This document shows, piece by piece, positions 53,976 to 62,915 of a stretch of 64,000 nucleotides of DNA (the stretch's first letter is position 1; each line of letters starts with the position of its first letter). Under the pieces are notes generated by a model, which was not told the DNA's origin, did no database searches, and worked only from the letters and a program-made list of their open reading frames with translations. Source of the stretch: Clostridiales bacterium. GTDB taxonomy: Bacteria; Bacillota; Clostridia; Saccharofermentanales; Saccharofermentanaceae. Made by a program: the position numbers and the translations under genes. The stretch is from NCBI GenBank assembly GCA_017551865.1, contig JAFZKB010000027.1, positions 124,001-188,000 on the forward strand. The letters are read 5' to 3'.

Positions 53976-55040
53976 TTACTTACTTTTATTCATTTCCTCG
54001 ATTACTGAAAGAAGCTCATCCACCGCTTTTTCTTTCGGGACTTTGCCGATCGGTTCTCCCTTTTTGAAAAGGAGGAACTCATCGATGCCGCCGGCAATGC
54101 CGACGTCTGCTTCTCTCGCTTCGCCCGGTCCATTGACCGCACAACCCATAACAGCAACTGTCATGTTATAAGGAAGATCGCGGATCCGGCTTTCTACTTC
54201 TTTGGCCACTTCGATCAGCGGCACCTGTGTCCTTCCGCATGTCGGACAGGAGACCATTCTCATGCCGCCGGTCCGAAGGCCTAATGCACGAAGGATCGAA
54301 GTAGCAGCATACACTTCTTCTTTCGGTTCATCGGTAAGACTTACGCGGATCGTATCTCCGATCCCCTCTGAAAGCAAAGATCCGATACCGACACTGCTCT
54401 TGATTACACCTTCACGAAGTGTTCCTGCCTCTGTCACACCAACATGGAACGGATACGGGACCAGAGAACGAAGACGCCGGTAGCTCTCGATCGTCAGGAC
54501 AACATCCGAAGATTTCATGCTGACGACGATGTCGGAAAAGCCGCAGGATTCGAGCATTCCGATCGCTTCCAGGGCACTTTGCGAGAGTGAATCCGCATTG
54601 ACCCCGCCGTATTTTGAAAGCATATCCTTTCCGATGGATCCGGAGTTGACTCCGACACGAATCGGGATATTCCTTTCCTTAGCCATATCTGCTACAGCCT
54701 TAACTCGGTCCATCCCCCCGATGTTTCCGGGATTGATGCGGATCTTGGCCGCCCCGTTCTTCATGGCCTCCAGAGCCAGACGGTAGTCAAAATGGATGTC
54801 TGCCACGACCGGGATCGGACTTCTTTTCGTGATCTCCGAAAGCGCCTGAGCCGCTTCCATATTAAGGATCGCCACACGTGTGATATCACATCCCGCATCC
54901 TTCAGTTCCGAGATCTGCCGGAGTGTGCCTTCGACATCCCGGGTATCAGTATTATTCATGGACTGGATCGCAACCGGAGCATCTCCTCCGATGATCACAC
55001 CGCCGATATTTACTTTCTTTGTTTCAAAACGTTCGATCAT
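53976..55040 (-). CDS. ispG: 4-hydroxy-3-methylbut-2-en-1-yl diphosphate synthase
   Basis: 354 aa from the ATG at 55040, which has GAGGTG six bases upstream; an ATG two codons earlier overlaps the rseP stop. [4Fe-4S] enzyme of the MEP isoprenoid pathway. TIM-barrel part (MNNTDTRDVEGTLRQI, ADIHFDYRLALEA, KIRINPGNIGG) and the cluster ligands in CPTCGRTQ and GCAVNGPGEA. It follows dxr and rseP. Confidence 0.96.
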   Translation of the reverse strand: MIERFETKKVNIGGVIIGGDAPVAIQSMNNTDTRDVEGTLRQISELKDAGCDITRVAILNMEAAQALSEITKRSPIPVVADIHFDYRLALEAMKNGAAKIRINPGNIGGMDRVKAVADMAKERNIPIRVGVNSGSIGKDMLSKYGGVNADSLSQSALEAIGMLESCGFSDIVVSMKSSDVVLTIESYRRLRSLVPYPFHVGVTEAGTLREGVIKSSVGIGSLLSEGIGDTIRVSLTDEPKEEVYAATSILRALGLRTGGMRMVSCPTCGRTQVPLIEVAKEVESRIRDLPYNMTVAVMGCAVNGPGEAREADVGIAGGIDEFLLFKKGEPIGKVPKEKAVDELLSVIEEMNKSK

Positions 55041-55045
55041 ATCCA

Positions 55046-56356
55046 TCACCTCGAAAGCCGTATGATGTCAGATACCAGCGCAAATACTACAAGCCCGATG
55101 ATCATGACAAATCCGATGACATTGATGACCTGTTCGGATTTTCTCGACAGTTTCTTACCACGGATCATCTCTACGACAGTAAGCACGATGGCGTTACCAT
55201 CAAGTCCCGGAATCGGAAGCATATTCGTAAAAGCAAGACCCGTAGAGATGCCGCCAGCCAGTAAAAGAAGCATCTCGATCTTTTCACTGTTATCGGTCTT
55301 CGGTGCATCGACCACATCAGAAACGACTGATGCGATACCAACCGGACCGGACACGACGTCATATGCCTTTACTTTTCCTGTGAAGACCTGCGCCAGCGCA
55401 TCGATGGAGATACGGATAAAGGAGATCGGGAAAACGATTGCTTCCTTTATGCATGCACCGATACCTTTACCATCCTGAAGATAGATGCCGCGAAGATTGG
55501 CGGACTTGATCATGGTCGCGACCATCTCGACAGTCATCTCTTCCCCTCCGCGGATGAGCCGGATCTTCAATATCTCTCCATTAGAGTTTCTAACAAGATC
55601 TGAAATATTCGGATCGCTCACCGGGACATCGTTGACCGAAAGTACGGAATCCCCGGGCTTAATGACCGGATTTCCCTGATTCTGCGAGGCATCCACATCC
55701 ATGACTTTCCATCCGTCATTTTCATCCAGATCCGCATAATGGGTGATTCCGAGCATATACTGCTCCGTGATCTCCGGAGTGAGTACGACTTCGTATTTAT
55801 CTCCCGTCTTCGCAGAACGCATCGTAAGTGTGATCTCATCGACATTACTGACCTGTCCGAGGTAGTACGAAAGATCCATCTGGCTGAAAATCCTCTGACC
55901 GTTCATCTTCAGTATCGTATCGCCCATTTCGATATTCGTTGCCGCAACCTGAGTTCCGGGAACGATCACATCCTGATGAAGAGAAAGAAAACCAAAATTC
56001 GAAAAACAGATCACGAAGATGATGATTCCGAGAATAACATTCATGAAAGGTCCGGCCAATGAGACCAGAAGTCGCTTCCAGCGGGCCTGGTTAATGAGGT
56101 TTTCTGGGTTATCGTCCTTAAGTTCACCAGTCTCCTCATCGATCTCCGAGAAGCGGACATACGCGCCCAGTGGTATCAGACGGATATAGTACTCGATATC
56201 GTTTCTTTTCCACGAGAAAAGTTTCGGTCCTACAAAGACAGATAATTCATATACCTTGATCTTCAGGAGCCGAGCGACGATAAAGTGGCCGATCTCATGA
56301 ACGGCCGCCAGTATTCCTAAACCAAATATACAGATGATGATACTTTGCAGTGACAT
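55046..56356 (-). CDS. rseP: RIP-type site-2 zinc metalloprotease RseP
   Basis: 436 aa. Active-site HEIGHF near residue 20 and the C-terminal NMLPIPGLDGNAIV loop bracket a periplasmic-side PDZ region (about 120-280, with NPVIKPGDSVLSVNDVPVSD). About four transmembrane helices. It cleaves anti-sigma factors or signal peptides within the membrane. Placed between dxr and ispG as in most Bacillota. Confidence 0.94.
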   Translation of the reverse strand: MSLQSIIICIFGLGILAAVHEIGHFIVARLLKIKVYELSVFVGPKLFSWKRNDIEYYIRLIPLGAYVRFSEIDEETGELKDDNPENLINQARWKRLLVSLAGPFMNVILGIIIFVICFSNFGFLSLHQDVIVPGTQVAATNIEMGDTILKMNGQRIFSQMDLSYYLGQVSNVDEITLTMRSAKTGDKYEVVLTPEITEQYMLGITHYADLDENDGWKVMDVDASQNQGNPVIKPGDSVLSVNDVPVSDPNISDLVRNSNGEILKIRLIRGGEEMTVEMVATMIKSANLRGIYLQDGKGIGACIKEAIVFPISFIRISIDALAQVFTGKVKAYDVVSGPVGIASVVSDVVDAPKTDNSEKIEMLLLLAGGISTGLAFTNMLPIPGLDGNAIVLTVVEMIRGKKLSRKSEQVINVIGFVMIIGLVVFALVSDIIRLSR

Positions 56357-56372
56357 TTCCTATTTTGATAAC

Positions 56373-57539
56373 TCACTTTCTGATTTCCTGTGTAATAAGT
56401 CTCGCCCATTCATCGACAGCGAAGATCTCTGCCAGTGAAGGATTCTGGATCACACCGTCTCTTTCGTGGCGTTCCATAACACGTTCTACCGTCTTCTCTA
56501 TATCAAGGAAAGAGGCTTTACCATTAAGGAAGTCCGCAACAACGATCTCGTTGGCCGCATTCATCGCCGCGGGGAGCGTGCCTCCGACAAGACCTGCATG
56601 ATAGGCAAAATCCAGAAGTCGGAACACCTGCTTATCACAAGGCTCAAATGTAAGCGTTCCGGCCTTTTCAGAAAACGGCGAGAACGGCTGGCAGATCCCG
56701 GGACTTCTTGTCGGATAGAAAAGCGCGATCTGGATCGGCATCATCATATTCGGGAAGCCCATCTGTGCCAGAACCGAGCTGTCCTTAAGCTCGATCATGG
56801 AATGGATGATACTCTGGGGATGTACCACGACATCAATCTGGTCCACCGGTACATCAAAGAGCCACGAGGCCTCTATTACCTCAAGTCCCTTATTCATCAT
56901 GCTGGCTGAATCGATCGTGATCTTTCCGCCCATATTCCATGTCGGATGCGCCAAAGCTTCATCCAACGTGACCTTCTCGAGTTTTTCACGGGAGTACCCA
57001 CGGAACGGTCCACCCGATGCGGTAAGAAGGATCTTCTTAAGAGAGCCTTCCGGCTGTCCCCAGAGGCACTGCCAGATAGCGGAATGCTCGGAATCGACCG
57101 GACGAAGGGAGATCTTCTTCTGCTTTACGAGAGGCATGACGATCGATCCTGCCGCTACAAGAGTCTCCTTATTGGCCAGCGCGATCTCTTTGCCCGCATG
57201 GATCGCGGCGACGACCGAAGGAAGGCCCCTCATGCCGACCATCGCTGCTACCACACAGTCCACTTTGGGAAGTGTCGCACAATGCTGGTTTCCATCATCT
57301 CCGCAATATACTTTGACCTTAGAATCACGGGGAAGCATACGCTTCAGCGTTTCTTTTCTCTCTTTGGTCGCCACACTGACACAAAGCGGTTTAAACTCGA
57401 TGATCTGCTCAAGGAGCGTTTCGATATTATATCCGCAGGTCAGTGAAATAACTTTAAACTCTTCCGGAAAATGGCGTACGACCTGGAGAGTCTGAGTACC
57501 GATAGAACCTGTCGAACCTAAGATACAAAGCGATTTCAT
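56373..57539 (-). CDS. dxr: 1-deoxy-D-xylulose 5-phosphate reductoisomerase
   Basis: 388 aa. NADPH-dependent second step of the MEP pathway. LGSTGSIGTQTLQVV at the N-terminus, ALANKETLVAAGSIV, PVDSEHSAIWQCL (metal and substrate site), TASGGPFR, HPTWNMGGKITIDSASMMNKGLE and the C-terminal helical domain. Start overlaps cdsA by ATGA. Confidence 0.96.
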   Translation of the reverse strand: MKSLCILGSTGSIGTQTLQVVRHFPEEFKVISLTCGYNIETLLEQIIEFKPLCVSVATKERKETLKRMLPRDSKVKVYCGDDGNQHCATLPKVDCVVAAMVGMRGLPSVVAAIHAGKEIALANKETLVAAGSIVMPLVKQKKISLRPVDSEHSAIWQCLWGQPEGSLKKILLTASGGPFRGYSREKLEKVTLDEALAHPTWNMGGKITIDSASMMNKGLEVIEASWLFDVPVDQIDVVVHPQSIIHSMIELKDSSVLAQMGFPNMMMPIQIALFYPTRSPGICQPFSPFSEKAGTLTFEPCDKQVFRLLDFAYHAGLVGGTLPAAMNAANEIVVADFLNGKASFLDIEKTVERVMERHERDGVIQNPSLAEIFAVDEWARLITQEIRK

Positions 57540-58405
57540 AATACTCCTCCATACAAAACGACAAAGGCAAGTCCTAAAGCGACCGGAAGTGTGAAGAATG
57601 CACTGTCAAAGCGATCCATGACTCCGCCGTGTCCGGGCATCAGCGTGCCGAAGTCCTTGACCCCTACAAGACGCTTGACGCTGGACGCCATCCAGTCGCC
57701 AAGCTGGGAAACACACGAAAGGAAAAATCCAAAGAATCCCGCAAGAGCCACATACACAGCGTAAGGCATTTCCACATCTATGACATTATTCATGACAAAG
57801 GCGAAGAACAGTGCAGTCAGAATCGAAGTAAAAACAGCACCTCCGATACAGCCTTCCCATGTTTTCTTCGGACTGATGTGCGGAACGATCTTATGCTTAC
57901 CGAAGAAAGATCCGCAGAAATACGCAAATACATCCGATACCCACGGGGCGAAAAGGCCGACCACCATGAAGAACCATCCCTTCGGGATCAGGAACATCAT
58001 GACATGTGTGCAGGCGATCGGGAAAGAAACATATAAAGCGATCATGGAAGAAGCAAATCCGGAACGGATCGCTTCCGGATGCTCTTTGGCCAAAGGCGGG
58101 AACATTGTCGTAACAAAGCAGTAGATTAGAGTAACGAGCGCATACAGGGTAAAGCCCTGCGCCGCTGTACCATAATTGGCGATCCAAAGGGTCACCGGGA
58201 GAAAGCCCAAGAAGCCTCCGATCACCGTCACGGCAATGGACATCTCTCTTTCTTTTTCTCTGGCGGCCTTGATGAGCTCATAGAGAGCAAGGCAGGTCAC
58301 GAGAAAAGTAAACACCAGAAGGATCGCCGGAAAAAAATACGCGGGAATGACCAGCGCCAGTACGACGATCGTGAATATAGTTCCTGTAACGATCCTTTGT
58401 AACAT
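57536..58405 (-). CDS. cdsA: Phosphatidate cytidylyltransferase
   Basis: 289 aa with about eight transmembrane segments. Makes CDP-diacylglycerol, precursor of all phospholipids. The C-terminal signature SQLGDWMASSVKRLVGVKDFG with GHGGVMDRFDS is that of CdsA; KHKIVPHISPKKTWEGCIGG precedes it. Overlaps dxr by 4 bp. Confidence 0.95.
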   Translation of the reverse strand: MLQRIVTGTIFTIVVLALVIPAYFFPAILLVFTFLVTCLALYELIKAAREKEREMSIAVTVIGGFLGFLPVTLWIANYGTAAQGFTLYALVTLIYCFVTTMFPPLAKEHPEAIRSGFASSMIALYVSFPIACTHVMMFLIPKGWFFMVVGLFAPWVSDVFAYFCGSFFGKHKIVPHISPKKTWEGCIGGAVFTSILTALFFAFVMNNVIDVEMPYAVYVALAGFFGFFLSCVSQLGDWMASSVKRLVGVKDFGTLMPGHGGVMDRFDSAFFTLPVALGLAFVVLYGGVL

Positions 58406-58408
58406 CTT

Positions 58409-59203
58409 TTACTCTTCTTCCTTCTTTTCCTTCGACAGTCCGCCGAAACGGCGGTCACGCTTCGTATATGCGATCAGGGCATCGGTCAGTTCTTTCATTC
58501 CGAAATCCGGCCATAAAACATCAGAAAACCACAGTTCGGAATAAGCCCCCTCCCACACGAGGAAATTCGATGTTCGCTCTTCCCCGCTCGGACGGATGAT
58601 CAGATCCGGATCCGGTACGTCCGGAAGATAAAGATGACTCGAGAACATATCCTCCGTGATATCTTCACTTTTTATCTCACCGGATGCGACCTTGTCGGCA
58701 AGTTTCTGCGCCGCCTGTACGATTTCTCTTCTTCCACCGTAATTAAATGCCACGATCAATGTCATTCTCTCACGGTGCTTGCTTCCTTCTTCCGCGCGTT
58801 TGCAGACTTCCTGGATGTTCTCCGGAAGCGCGGCGATATCGCCGGTAAAACGGACACGGATGCCTTCTTCTTCGAGTTCCGGATCATACCGGTCAAAGTA
58901 TTCGACGAAAAGCTCCATCAGCGTATGGACTTCACTTTCGGGGCGTGACCAGTTCTCCGTAGAAAAAGCATAAACAGTCACATACTTGATGCCGTAGTGA
59001 CCGCAGTTCTTACAGAGGTTTTTTAAATTGTCGGCACCGGCGCGGTGACCTGCGGATCTCGGAAGCATGCGCTTTTTCGCCCACCTTCCGTTACCGTCCA
59101 TAATAACGGCCAGATGGGTCGGAATCTTCAGATTAGACGGATCCACTTCCGTCGTCTTTTTTCTCGAAAAGATCGAAAACTTCGAATCTTCAGCTGCGCA
59201 CAT
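58409..59203 (-). CDS. uppS: Undecaprenyl diphosphate synthase
   Basis: 264 aa from the ATG at 59203 with GGAG upstream; a TTG four codons earlier also lies in frame. cis-Prenyltransferase that makes the C55 lipid carrier for peptidoglycan. HLAVIMDGNGRWAKKR (diphosphate Asp), HRAGADNLKNLCKNCG, TVYAFSTENWSRPESEV, VAFNYGGRREIV and the C-terminal DPDLIIRPSGEERTSNFL and LWFSDVLWPDF. The N-terminus is about 15-20 aa longer than usual (AAEDSKFSIFSRKKTTEV). Confidence 0.95.
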   Translation of the reverse strand: MCAAEDSKFSIFSRKKTTEVDPSNLKIPTHLAVIMDGNGRWAKKRMLPRSAGHRAGADNLKNLCKNCGHYGIKYVTVYAFSTENWSRPESEVHTLMELFVEYFDRYDPELEEEGIRVRFTGDIAALPENIQEVCKRAEEGSKHRERMTLIVAFNYGGRREIVQAAQKLADKVASGEIKSEDITEDMFSSHLYLPDVPDPDLIIRPSGEERTSNFLVWEGAYSELWFSDVLWPDFGMKELTDALIAYTKRDRRFGGLSKEKKEEE

Positions 59204-59222
59204 ATACTTCTCCAAAAAAAGA

Positions 59223-59259
59223 GGGTGTCTCTTTTACGGCCTGCGTGAAGAGACAACCC
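59223..59259 (-). terminator. Terminator-like hairpin between frr and uppS
   Basis: GGGTTGTCTCTT and AAGAGACACCC pair over about 11 bp with one bulge and a 14-base loop, followed on the minus strand by TCTTTTTTT just before the uppS ribosome binding site. It may attenuate the downstream part of the cluster. Confidence 0.7.
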
Positions 59260-59281
59260 CGAATTTTACCTAAATGGTCGA

Positions 59282-59854
59282 TCAGATCTCCATGAGATCC
59301 TTCTGTTTCGCCTCACAGCACTTATCCACTTCTTTTATGTAGCGGTCTGTCAGTTTCTGCATCTGCTCTTCAAACTCGGCAAGATCGTCATCTGTCAGTT
59401 CCTTTTTCTTGTGGATTCCGCGGTACTTATCGATTCCTTCACGGCGGATGTTACGGACGGCGACTTTGGCTTCCTCGCCATACTTCATAACGTTCTTAAC
59501 CAGTTCCTTACGGCGTTCCTCTGTGAGAATCGGGAACACCAGACGGATCATCTTACCGTCGTTGCTCGGGTTGATGCCGAGATCTGAGGACTGGATCGCC
59601 TTTTCGATCTCACGGAGCATGGACGGGTCCCACGGAGTGAGCGTGATCATTCTCGGTTCCGGTACCTGAATATTCGCAACTGCATTGAGCTGGGACTGAG
59701 TGCCGTAATAATCTACGGTAATACGGTCCAGAACATGCGGATTCGCACGGCCTGCACGGATCGCATTAAAGTTCTCCGTAAGGTTTGTGATTGATTTCTT
59801 CATACGCTCCTCATAAAAAGCGTATACGTCCTTTGTGATTTCCTGCATTGGCAT
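59282..59854 (-). CDS. frr: Ribosome recycling factor
   Basis: 190 aa. With EF-G splits post-termination ribosomes. RMKKSITNLTENFNAIRAGRANPHVLDRI, YYGTQSQLNAVANIQVPE, NPSNDGKMIRLVFPILTEERRKELVK and VRNIRREGIDKYR are all conserved. GGAGG precedes the ATG. Follows pyrH by 32 bp. Confidence 0.97.
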   Translation of the reverse strand: MPMQEITKDVYAFYEERMKKSITNLTENFNAIRAGRANPHVLDRITVDYYGTQSQLNAVANIQVPEPRMITLTPWDPSMLREIEKAIQSSDLGINPSNDGKMIRLVFPILTEERRKELVKNVMKYGEEAKVAVRNIRREGIDKYRGIHKKKELTDDDLAEFEEQMQKLTDRYIKEVDKCCEAKQKDLMEI

Positions 59855-59886
59855 AGATCAAACCTCCTTCAAAGCTTTGTATTCGA

Positions 59887-60594
59887 TCAGCAAACGATCG
59901 TGCCTATATCTTCGCCCAACACGACTCGGACGATATTTCCGGGTTCTTCCATGGAGAATACCATGATCTTCGTATGATTATCGCGGCAAAGTGCTGCAGC
60001 GGTAGCATCCATGACTTTCAGATTCTTCGACAGGACTTCATCATGGGAAACTGTCTTATACTTGATGGCATCCGGGAACTGATGCGGGTCTTTGTCATAT
60101 ACGCCATCGACCATGGTCGCCTTACAGAAGATATCCGCTTCGATCTCGGTAGCGCGAAGTGCGGCGCCTGTATCTGTAGAGAAGAACGGGTTACCGGTTC
60201 CGCAGGCGAAGATGACGATCCTCTTCTTCTCAAGGTGTCTTACCGCACGCTTTCTGATATAAGGTTCTGCCATCTGACGAACATCGATCGCAGACATGAC
60301 ACGTGTTACGGCTCCGGCCTGTTCAAGCGCATCAGAGATTGCAAGAGCATTCATAAGTGTGGCCAGCATACCCATATGGTCCGCTGTAACACGATCCATA
60401 TTCTCGCTCGATCTGCCTCTCCAGAAGTTTCCGCCGCCGACAACTACGGCAACTTCGACGCCGAGGTCAGCCACTTTCTTGATCTCGTCACAGATCTTCT
60501 TGACGGTCGCATCGTCGATACCGACCTTTTTCTCCCCTGCCAGCGCTTCACCGCTGATCTTCAGAAGGATCCTCTTATAGACAGGTTCACTCAT
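59887..60594 (-). CDS. pyrH: UMP kinase
   Basis: 235 aa amino-acid-kinase fold. Makes UDP from [55 protein letters not shown] and [20 protein letters not shown]. First gene of the run; the usual rpsB and tsf are not upstream here. A weak promoter (TTTTCA - 17 bp - TAAAAT) lies in the 80 bp before it. Confidence 0.97.
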   Translation of the reverse strand: MSEPVYKRILLKISGEALAGEKKVGIDDATVKKICDEIKKVADLGVEVAVVVGGGNFWRGRSSENMDRVTADHMGMLATLMNALAISDALEQAGAVTRVMSAIDVRQMAEPYIRKRAVRHLEKKRIVIFACGTGNPFFSTDTGAALRATEIEADIFCKATMVDGVYDKDPHQFPDAIKYKTVSHDEVLSKNLKVMDATAAALCRDNHTKIMVFSMEEPGNIVRVVLGEDIGTIVC

Positions 60595-60680
60595 TGAACT
60601 CTTCCTCCAACATATTTACTTAAATCATTTTATCGTTAATTACGGATTATGAAAAGATAAAAGACGGATTTTTTACCGAT

Positions 60681-61403
60681 TTAATCTTTTCTTTCGTATT
60701 CATTTGTATAGCATTCGCGGAAACGCCCGGAAAAAGAAGGTTCCACTCCCGCAGCAAGAAGATGCGAACAGTCTCCGAAAGAAAGCATCCGGAACTGGGC
60801 GATCCCTTCTCTTCTTTCCTCAGTGACCACAGTGGTGACAGAAGTCGGTGCCGCCATCATCGCATGCCACATAACAAACGGCGAAAGATTGAGAAGATAG
60901 GAAAGAAGGACCGCTTCCAGACCATAATGGCAGAACAAAACGATCGTGTCATTATTCGGATGTACGGCTCTGAACCATTTCCCCTCTTTCTGATACCCGT
61001 GTTTTCTCAGAAGTTTATCAAACTCCGAATATACCCAGTCTCGCTCTTCGCGCACATGTGCATCCTGAAGTGCCGGATACTCCGTCCACTTGTCAAAATC
61101 AAAGGCATAGGGCATGGTCATCCAGTCAGCTGGGATCCAGTCCCAGGCCACGCCCAGTTTATCTGTTCTTTGGACTTTCGGAGCAAATTCACGAAGCCAG
61201 GTAAGCTCCTCTGCCTCCATCCCCATTTTCTCAAGGCACGGAGTAGCCGTCTCTTTCGCACGGCCAAGCGGAGAACAGTAGCAGTAATCGGCCTTTATCC
61301 CTTTCATGCGCTCCGAAAGAAGTTCTACTTCTCGTTTCCCGACTTCCGTCAGACAGTCATTCTCGTAATTCGGATCACCATGCCGTACTATAAGGATCTT
61401 CAT
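60681..61403 (-). CDS. Histidine phosphatase family protein
   Basis: 240 aa. RHG motif at residues 7-9 (ILIVRHGDPNYEND), SPLGRAKETA for the substrate Arg, and a second His in VLFCHYGLEAVLL, where most relatives have SHG. Phosphoglycerate-mutase-like phosphatase fold; substrates vary widely. The spacing is longer than in cobalamin-type phosphatases. Stands apart from pyrH. Confidence 0.9.
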   Translation of the reverse strand: MKILIVRHGDPNYENDCLTEVGKREVELLSERMKGIKADYCYCSPLGRAKETATPCLEKMGMEAEELTWLREFAPKVQRTDKLGVAWDWIPADWMTMPYAFDFDKWTEYPALQDAHVREERDWVYSEFDKLLRKHGYQKEGKWFRAVHPNNDTIVLFCHYGLEAVLLSYLLNLSPFVMWHAMMAAPTSVTTVVTEERREGIAQFRMLSFGDCSHLLAAGVEPSFSGRFRECYTNEYERKD

Positions 61404-61522
61404 ATACCAAGTTTCCTCATTTCTTCTGATTGCCTAATATTTTATCAAAATGTCAGAGAAGAAAAAGACTTGACTTATATCTGTAGAAAGACCGTTATCG
61501 TCATCAGGAACAAAAAAGAGAA

Positions 61523-61544
61523 CCGGGAGCATCTCTGCTCCCGG
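61523..61544 (-). terminator. Strong terminator after the first Fn3-like protein gene
   Basis: CCGGGAGCA and TGCTCCCGG pair perfectly (9 bp) around a four-base loop, followed on the minus strand by TTCTCTTTTTTG. Confidence 0.9.
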
Positions 61545-61580
61545 CGCGTCAAACCAAAAGAATCATCTAATTGTCTTCGA

Positions 61581-62774
61581 TCACTTCGCAATACCGTAAA
61601 CATATTTATCGGCGCACGTTCCGGCTATAATCTTTCCATTCGCATTCTTGTAATAGGGATATACCCAGTAGAAATTATACTTCTCAGAAGATGCCGTATA
61701 GTCCGAATAACCGAGCGAAGAGGTCATACCAACGAAACCATAAGGTTTGTCGCCTACAATTCCATAAATGAGATAACCCTCTGCACCGGCAACACGATCC
61801 CAGTAGATCCGTACATATCCCTGTGCGTTTCTAGCGCGGATTCTTTCTGGTGAAGGAAGACCACCCTTGGCATAGACATAATGCGGACAAGATCCGATAT
61901 AATTCGTCTTATTCGCGTCAGTCACGACCGGGAATACCCAGTAATAATTGTAGGCATCCGGATCGGCCGTCTTATCATAATAGGAAGTTCCTGTGGCCAC
62001 TCCAAGGTATTTTTTCTGACCGTTTCTCAAAGAATAAACAAAGTATCTGCTTAAATTGTCCAATTTCGGTTCATCCCAGGAAATCATTACTTCATTTTTA
62101 CTTTTGTTACCATGAGGTTCAGCCTTAAGATTCATCGGGCTGGCATTGACAAGAAAATCTGCAATAGAAGAGATTCCTCCTTCGCTGCTGATGGCAAAGA
62201 CCAAATTCTCCACGGTGTCGGATGAACCGGAAACGGCTTTCTTTCCCCAGGCAAGACTGCCATCCGAATTAAACGAAAGACAAAGCGTCATTATCCCGCT
62301 ATCAGGATCAAGCGTAAAGTCCGAAGCGTGGAATACTGTAGCGGTTGGAATCACATTACTGCCATCCGTAATGGGTTGCATCGTCCGGATGGCTACATTA
62401 TCCCTAACATGGATCGTATATGTAGATCCTTCGATCGAGAAGCCCTTATACGCATTTTGAATAAGGAAAAATGCTTTCAAATCCTCTCGTGGTTTGAAAT
62501 ACATATTCCCGAACACCTCATTGATGGGAGCATAATCCGATGAGACTTCCGAGCAGTAAAGACAATGACGAACGACATTTCCCTGCTCATCTGTGTACTC
62601 TTCGCCCCAATAATGCTCATGATTCATTCTTTTTAACTGATCAATAGTATCCTGGTTCGTCTGATCATCAATTCTGCGTAATCCACTCGCAAAAATGCAT
62701 GTCGCCGGAACGATAGTGGTCAACATAACGATTGACAGAAAACTACTTAACAGTTTCTTAAATACTGGTTTCAT
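61581..62774 (-). CDS. Secreted protein with Fn3-like tandem repeats
   Basis: 397 aa from the ATG at 62774 with GGGAGG upstream. Signal peptide (FKKLLSSFLSIVMLTTIVPATCIFA), then a His/Cys motif HYWGEEYTDEQGN..HCLYC, a beta-sandwich domain of about 130 aa (residues 85-210), and two Fn3-like repeats, each ending in a tyrosine-rich block such as AYNYYWVFPVVTDANK and KYNFYWVYPYYKNANGK. The plan matches the partial gene upstream, so they are tandem paralogues. No anchor motif is visible at the C-terminus (YVYGIAK). Surface or adhesive role likely; not proven. Confidence 0.82.
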   Translation of the reverse strand: MKPVFKKLLSSFLSIVMLTTIVPATCIFASGLRRIDDQTNQDTIDQLKRMNHEHYWGEEYTDEQGNVVRHCLYCSEVSSDYAPINEVFGNMYFKPREDLKAFFLIQNAYKGFSIEGSTYTIHVRDNVAIRTMQPITDGSNVIPTATVFHASDFTLDPDSGIMTLCLSFNSDGSLAWGKKAVSGSSDTVENLVFAISSEGGISSIADFLVNASPMNLKAEPHGNKSKNEVMISWDEPKLDNLSRYFVYSLRNGQKKYLGVATGTSYYDKTADPDAYNYYWVFPVVTDANKTNYIGSCPHYVYAKGGLPSPERIRARNAQGYVRIYWDRVAGAEGYLIYGIVGDKPYGFVGMTSSLGYSDYTASSEKYNFYWVYPYYKNANGKIIAGTCADKYVYGIAK

Positions 62775-62789
62775 AAAAACACCTCCCAA

Positions 62790-62849
62790 TTATCTCGCTA
62801 TGCCATAATGCTCTTCCGTGTGTTACTTTGCCGTCTGTCCGGCGATGTC
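62790..62849 (-). pseudogene. Relic of a third Fn3-like gene (C-terminal tail)
   Basis: Between the two paralogues the minus strand reads DIAGQTAK, a stop, then HTEEHYGIAR and a stop, in one frame. This mirrors MIVGQTAKYTYGRALK of the upstream gene and DKYVYGIAK of the downstream one. It looks like the decayed 3' end of another copy, possibly left by recombination between repeats. Confidence 0.5.
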
Positions 62850-62915
62850 TTTCACTATGTATATCAATAAACAAATGCTTGTCGCTACACGATTTTACAA
62901 ATCTCATATGTCGAA

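Noticed and set aside
62775..62915. A separate functional small gene between the Fn3-like genes
   Set aside because: Contains in-frame stops and only C-terminal similarity, so it is listed as a relic.
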